Assembly (NCBI GenBank): GCA_027943245.1
Contig: JANDJZ010001677.1
Location: forward strand, 1-10,765
DNA length: 10,765 nucleotides
DNA from: Acanthamoeba sp. SK_2022b
Taxonomy: Eukaryota > Discosea > Longamoebia > Acanthamoebidae
Direction of reading: 5' to 3'
The notes under the pieces were generated by a model. That model was not told the DNA's origin and did not search any database. It saw nothing but the letters and a program-made list of their open reading frames with translations. This document shows, one piece after another, positions 7,704-10,765 of this stretch (positions are counted from its first letter, which is position 1; each line of letters starts with the position of its first letter). The translations under genes and the position numbers were made by a program.

Positions 7704-7732
7704 AGTATGCTGGTGACAGGGATCACTGACAA
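7704..7732 (-). promoter_or_regulatory. Predicted promoter of the permease-amidohydrolase-aguB-aguA operon
   Basis: On the minus strand, TTGTCA (7727-7732, five of six matches to TTGACA) is separated by exactly 17 bases from CATACT (7704-7709, four of six matches to TATAAT). Transcription would start near 7697, about 30 bases upstream of the permease ATG and inside the inverted repeat at 7686-7702. Spacing and location support a housekeeping sigma-type promoter that is blocked when the repressor binds. Confidence 0.5.
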
Positions 7733-7733
7733 T

Positions 7734-7775
7734 GGATTCCGTGTAAAGAATCTGTTTCACGAAGGGATTCCGTGT
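7734..7775. repeat. Two direct copies of an 11-bp repeat flanking the TetR translation start
   Basis: GGATTCCGTGT occurs at 7734-7744 and again at 7765-7775, a period of 31 bases or close to three helical turns. The second copy includes the first two bases of the TetR GTG start. Between them is an imperfect dyad (GTGTAAA...TTTCAC). These may be half-sites for autoregulation or cooperative binding, or the trace of a small local duplication. They differ from the 17-bp inverted repeat. Confidence 0.5.
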
Positions 7776-8388
7776 GGCGAGGCCCGCTGTACCCGTGCTT
7801 TCCGTAGGCAAGATCGCCTCGACGGCGTTGGCGATCGTCGACCGCAAGGGCGAGTTCAGCGTCAACGAGGTCGCGAGAGCGCTCGGCGTGCGTCCCTCGT
7901 CGCTCTACAACCACCTGGCCGGCAAGGCCGAGATCGTCGAGGCGATGCGCTCGCTCGTCTTCGAAGAGCTCGACCCGCCGCCGCTGGACGAGGCGGACGA
8001 CTGGGAGCCCCAGCTGCGTGAGCTGCTGCGCCGCTACCGCGACGCGTTCGCCGCCCACCCCCGGCTCGTCCCGCTGCTGACCGCGTACACGGTCTCCTCG
8101 CCCGACGTCATGGCGCTGTACGAGCAGATGGCGGCCACCCTCTCTCGCGCCGGCGTGCCCGACGACGAGCTGCTGACGGTCATCACCGTGCTCGACAACG
8201 TCGTCATCGGCTCAGCGCTCGACCTCGCCGCGCCCGAGCAGGTCTGGAGCCGCGACGCCACCCAGGGTCCACTGCTGGCCGCCGCCATCGAGGCGTCCCC
8301 CACCGGACGCGAGCGGGCCGACCGCGCCTTCCAGCTCGGCGTGGACCTGGTGCTCGGGAGCCTCGAGCGGCGGCTGCGGACGTCGTGA
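7774..8388 (+). CDS. TetR-family transcriptional regulator of the agmatine operon
   Basis: A 204-residue one-component regulator. The N-terminal helix-turn-helix spans about 29-48 (FSVNEVARALGVRPSSLYNHLAGK), with the SSLYNH recognition helix typical of TetR proteins. Residues ~70-200 form an all-helical ligand-binding and dimer domain similar to the TetR_C group (LPLLTAYTVSSPDVMALYEQM, then VLDNVVIGSALDLAAPEQVW). The GTG at 7774 is chosen because GAAGGG (7761-7766) lies seven bases before it and gives the usual family length. It is transcribed away from the permease operon across a 107-base shared regulatory region, the standard arrangement for a local repressor. The inducer is probably the imported substrate or an intermediate such as agmatine or N-carbamoylputrescine, by inference. 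No clear promoter for its own transcription was found. It converges with the next gene across only six bases, with no visible terminator. Confidence 0.92.
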   Translation: MARPAVPVLSVGKIASTALAIVDRKGEFSVNEVARALGVRPSSLYNHLAGKAEIVEAMRSLVFEELDPPPLDEADDWEPQLRELLRRYRDAFAAHPRLVPLLTAYTVSSPDVMALYEQMAATLSRAGVPDDELLTVITVLDNVVIGSALDLAAPEQVWSRDATQGPLLAAAIEASPTGRERADRAFQLGVDLVLGSLERRLRTS

Positions 8389-8394
8389 GGTTCG

Positions 8395-8778
8395 TCAGCC
8401 CCGGTACGTGACGGCGTAGCGCGGGCCGAGCTCGTCCTGGACCCGCCGGGCGAGCCGCTCACCGAGCTCAGCCATCGCGGCGGCCTCGGCCTTCTCGCGG
8501 CGTCGGCGCTCCGGGTCTAGGAGTCGAAGCAGCGGCCACCTCCAGCTGGCGAGCGTCTGCATGACCGGGACTCCGTCCCACCGGTCCTCGTAGACCTCCG
8601 GCAGGTCCCAGTTCTCCCACCGGGCGGCGAACGCGTGCAGGTCGGCGGTGAGCTGCCGGCTGAGCCCGGCGTCCTCCGGGTCGTCCGGGCCGATGTCGCC
8701 GTCGCTGCCCCACAGCGGGAACTCGACGCCGTACTCGTTCATGACCCGGACCTCGATGACGTCCTCGCGCTCGTCCAC
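8395..8778 (-). CDS. Conserved hypothetical protein (VRVMxEYG...PLW type)
   Basis: A 127-residue acidic soluble protein with no signal peptide or membrane segment and no function I can assign. It opens with IEVRVMNEYGVEFPLWG, an acidic DGDIGPDDPED stretch and LSRQLTADLHAFAARWE. I recall this pattern from small uncharacterised actinobacterial proteins. The middle (WENWDLPEVYEDRWDG) is rich in Trp and Asp/Glu, and residues ~85-115 look like a charged helix. Two starts are possible: GTG at 8778, preserving the conserved-looking beta strand before VRVM, or ATG at 8742 (115 residues) with GAGG eight bases upstream. Upstream of the GTG, CAGGAT (8785-8790) could be a weak ribosome binding site or a -10 of a leaderless promoter. 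Third-position GC is coding-like. It faces the TetR gene and is divergent from the kinase gene. Confidence 0.75.
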   Translation of the reverse strand: MDEREDVIEVRVMNEYGVEFPLWGSDGDIGPDDPEDAGLSRQLTADLHAFAARWENWDLPEVYEDRWDGVPVMQTLASWRWPLLRLLDPERRRREKAEAAAMAELGERLARRVQDELGPRYAVTYRG

Positions 8779-8845
8779 GGCCCGATCCTGGCCGACGGAC
8801 GCTCGTCCCCGCAGCCGTTCGCCGAGGACCAGGGCTGGCGCGCGG

Positions 8846-8851
8846 TAGCGT
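8846..8851 (+). promoter_or_regulatory. -10-like hexamer of a possible leaderless promoter
   Basis: TAGCGT matches TAnnnT and ends seven bases before the GTG of the sensor kinase, so transcription would begin at or next to the start codon. No purine-rich Shine-Dalgarno sequence lies between them. This is the usual layout of leaderless genes in actinobacteria. No -35 element is evident. Confidence 0.4.
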
Positions 8852-8858
8852 CGCGGTC

Positions 8859-10112
8859 GTGACCCGCCTGCCCCGACCGAGCGCCGTCGACCGCCGTGTC
8901 GCGCTGGTCACCGGGGCGATCGCGCTCGTCGCCCTCGTCGCCGTCGCGGTCGCCGCGCACCTGGCGCCGGAGTCGGACGTCGTCACCCCGGTGCCGTCCA
9001 CGACGTCCTGGGTGCTCGGCGGGATCCTGCTCGTGGCCCAGGCGGTCGCGCTGCTGTGGCGGCGGGCCGCGCCCGAGGTCGTCCTGCTCGCCGCGTCCGC
9101 CGGCCTGCTGCTCGCCGCCCTCGCTGGACTCGGGGACGCGACTGGACTCGCCCAGCTCGCCGTCCTCGTGGCCGCGTTCACGCTCGGGCTCGCCAAGCCT
9201 CCCGCCCGCGCCTGGCCGACCTACCTCGCCGCGGCCGTGCTGCTGGCGGCCGGCGGGACGATCAGCACCCGCGCTGGTGGCGACTCGCTCGCGACGTCGC
9301 TCGGCATCGGCGTGCTGCAGGCGGTCGGCACGCTCGCGCTGCCGGTCGTCGTCGCGCTGGTCGTCGCTGCCCGGCGCGAGGTGCGCCAGGCCCGCGAGGG
9401 ACGCGAGGCCGCGCTGCTGCGCGAGCGCGACGCGCTGGTCCAGGCCGCGATCGCCCGCGAGCGAGCGGCCATGGCCCGCGAGCTGCACGACATCGCCGCG
9501 CACCACCTGTCCGGCATCGCGGTGATGACCGCGGCGATCGGCACCCAGATCGACACCGACCCCGAGGCCGCGAAGGCGTCCGTCGCCCAGGTGCGGCGGT
9601 CCAGCACGTCCGTCCTGCGCGACCTGCGCAGCCTGGTCGGCCTGCTGCGCGAGGGCGACGCCGGTGAGACGCGTCCGGAGTCGCTGGCCGGCGTCGCCGC
9701 GCTGGTCGACGACGCCGTCGCCGCCGGGCGCGACGTGGGCCTGACGGTGCTCACCGGCGAGCGTCCGCTCGGGCACGGCGTCGGGCCGCTCGCCCAGCTC
9801 GCCGCCTACCGGATGGTGCAGGAATCGCTCGCCAACGCGGCCCGGCACGCCCCCGGCTCGCGGGTCGAGGTGACCGTGGACGACCGCGAGGCGTCCGCCG
9901 TCGTCGTGACCGTGGCCAACGACCGCTCCCCCGTGGCGTCCGTCGACGCCGGCGGAGGCGGCTTCGGGCTCGTCGGCATGCGCGAGCGGGCCGACCTCAC
10001 CGGCGCGAGCCTCGACGCCGGACGCACGGACGACGGCGGCTGGCGCGTCGTCCTGCGCGTCCCGCGAGACCCCGACGCCGACACCGAGACCGACCCCAGG
10101 GAGGACGCATGA
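8859..10112 (+). CDS. Two-component sensor histidine kinase (HisKA_3 type)
   Basis: Membrane sensor kinase of 417 residues. Six hydrophobic segments (about 14-33, 51-67, 73-91, 97-111, 120-136 and 150-171) with very short loops form the N-terminal half, so sensing probably occurs within or at the membrane. A charged helix leads to the dimerisation and phosphoacceptor motif ERAAMARELHDIAAHHLSGI with H210 as the predicted phosphorylated residue, diagnostic of the NarL-partner HisKA_3 class. The ATPase domain has an N box (MVQESLANAARHA, N326) and a glycine-rich GGGGFGLVGMRERA (365-378). The GTG at 8859 is the first start in frame after the intergenic gap and is preceded by a -10-like hexamer rather than a ribosome binding site. 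The stop overlaps the response regulator start by four bases (ATGA), so the two are a cognate pair. The stimulus is unknown. Confidence 0.93.
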   Translation: MTRLPRPSAVDRRVALVTGAIALVALVAVAVAAHLAPESDVVTPVPSTTSWVLGGILLVAQAVALLWRRAAPEVVLLAASAGLLLAALAGLGDATGLAQLAVLVAAFTLGLAKPPARAWPTYLAAAVLLAAGGTISTRAGGDSLATSLGIGVLQAVGTLALPVVVALVVAARREVRQAREGREAALLRERDALVQAAIARERAAMARELHDIAAHHLSGIAVMTAAIGTQIDTDPEAAKASVAQVRRSSTSVLRDLRSLVGLLREGDAGETRPESLAGVAALVDDAVAAGRDVGLTVLTGERPLGHGVGPLAQLAAYRMVQESLANAARHAPGSRVEVTVDDREASAVVVTVANDRSPVASVDAGGGGFGLVGMRERADLTGASLDAGRTDDGGWRVVLRVPRDPDADTETDPREDA

Positions 10113-10765
10113 TCCGTGTCGTCATCGCCGACGACCAGGCGCTCGTCCGCGCCGGGCTGCGGACGCTGCTGGACGCCGAGCCTGACATGGAGGTCGTCGC
10201 CGTCGCCGCCGACGGACGCGAGGCGGTCGCGGCGGCGCGCGAGCACCGACCGGACGTCGTCTGCATGGACATCCGCATGCCCGGCCAGGACGGCATCAGC
10301 GCCACCCGCGAGCTGTGCGGACCGGGCGTCGCCTACCCGATCCCGGTGCTCGTGCTGACCACGTTCGACATCGACGACTACCTGTTCGGCGCGCTCGAGG
10401 CGGGCGCGTCCGGCTTCCTGCTCAAGGACTCCGAGCCCGAGGTGCTGGTCGGCGCCGTGCGCACCGTGGCGGCCGGCAACGGGACGCTCGACGACGCGCT
10501 GACCAAGCGGGTGCTGCGCGAGGTGGTGACCCGCCGCGAGATCGTTCCGGTGACGGCCGGACGCGCGTCCGAGCTGCTCACCGCCCGCGAGCTGGACATC
10601 CTGCTGCTGCTCGCCCAGGGCCTGTCGAACGACGAGATCGCCGCCGAGCTGGTGCTGGAGACGTCCACCGTGAAGTCGCACCTGGCCCGGATGATGCCCA
10701 AGCTCGGCGTCCGCTCCCGTCTCCAGGCGGTCGTGTGGGCCTACCAGAACAAGGTCGTCGCCGTC
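10109..10765 (+). CDS. NarL/LuxR-type two-component response regulator (3' end at window edge)
   Basis: DNA-binding response regulator, partner of the upstream kinase. The frame is open for 219 codons to the last base without a stop; most of the protein is present since this class is usually 210-230 residues. The receiver domain (1-~120) has acidic pocket D8-D9, phospho-acceptor D54 in VVCMDIRMP, T84/T85 in LVLTTF and K106 in LLKDS. The LuxR-type helix-turn-helix runs from about 157 to 212 (LTARELDILLLLAQGLSNDEIAAEL, then TSTVKSHLARMMPKLGVRSRLQAVV). The recognition-helix end reads RMMPKLG where RxLxKLG is common in this family. The ATG at 10109 has GGGAGG six bases upstream and overlaps the kinase stop by four bases. 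Target genes are not visible; they may lie beyond the right edge. Confidence 0.93.
   Translation, partial: MIRVVIADDQALVRAGLRTLLDAEPDMEVVAVAADGREAVAAAREHRPDVVCMDIRMPGQDGISATRELCGPGVAYPIPVLVLTTFDIDDYLFGALEAGASGFLLKDSEPEVLVGAVRTVAAGNGTLDDALTKRVLREVVTRREIVPVTAGRASELLTARELDILLLLAQGLSNDEIAAELVLETSTVKSHLARMMPKLGVRSRLQAVVWAYQNKVVAV

Noticed and set aside
7713..7726. Short dyad GTGA-N6-TCAC in the TetR-permease intergenic region
   Set aside because: Arms of only four bases are expected by chance; it lies in the promoter spacer and may be incidental.
8389..8394. Bidirectional terminator between the convergent TetR and hypothetical genes
   Set aside because: Only six bases separate the stop codons and no stem with a T-tract is visible there or just inside the gene ends.
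8739..9848. Minus-strand open frame of 369 codons opposite the sensor kinase
   Set aside because: It is antisense to the kinase H box and N box, has a repetitive Gly/Arg/Asp-rich translation and no family resemblance.
1..10765. Defence system, prophage, insertion sequence, tRNA or CRISPR array
   Set aside because: No transposase, integrase, nuclease or helicase motif, no array of repeats and no tRNA-like sequence was seen; all stretches are explained by metabolic, transport, protease and regulatory genes.

Overview
The window is very GC-rich chromosomal DNA with strong third-position G/C bias, GTG as well as ATG starts, tight start/stop overlaps and a mycothiol-family enzyme. Together these point to a high-GC actinobacterium (Actinomycetota). 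A Nocardioides/Aeromicrobium-like source is only a guess. Coding density is near complete: ten protein genes, no gene-free stretch above about 135 bases, and no RNA gene, CRISPR array, insertion sequence or prophage gene that I can see.

Region 1 (1-2680, minus strand) holds a large secreted zinc metalloprotease whose C-terminus runs off the left edge. It has a signal peptide, a metzincin HExxHxxGxxHD site, a PPC-like domain and tandem Ig-like repeats. Upstream of it, in the same direction, lies a DinB/maleylpyruvate-isomerase-family mycothiol-dependent enzyme.

Region 2 (2681-8388) is the core. Four minus-strand genes are joined by 1- or 4-base overlaps, in the order APC permease, YtcJ-like amidohydrolase, N-carbamoylputrescine amidase (AguB), agmatine deiminase (AguA). 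The divergent plus-strand gene encodes a TetR-type repressor. The shared 107-base intergenic region holds a perfect 17-bp inverted repeat (AACGAA-N5-TTCGTT) just downstream of a good -35/-10 pair (TTGTCA-N17-CATACT) for the operon. It also holds an 11-bp direct repeat whose second copy overlaps the repressor start codon. The simplest reading is an inducible uptake and breakdown pathway: the permease imports agmatine or a related compound, AguA converts agmatine to N-carbamoylputrescine, and AguB converts that to putrescine, CO2 and ammonia. The amidohydrolase is the unexplained member and may release or process a substrate upstream of the two known steps. No putrescine-degrading gene is visible here.

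Region 3 (8389-10765) holds a short conserved-hypothetical gene on the minus strand, convergent with the repressor gene. Divergent from it is a two-component system: a six-helix HisKA_3-type sensor kinase overlapped by 4 bases by a NarL/LuxR-type response regulator that is cut by the right edge. The kinase gene has no Shine-Dalgarno sequence and a -10-like hexamer seven bases before its GTG, which suggests a leaderless transcript.
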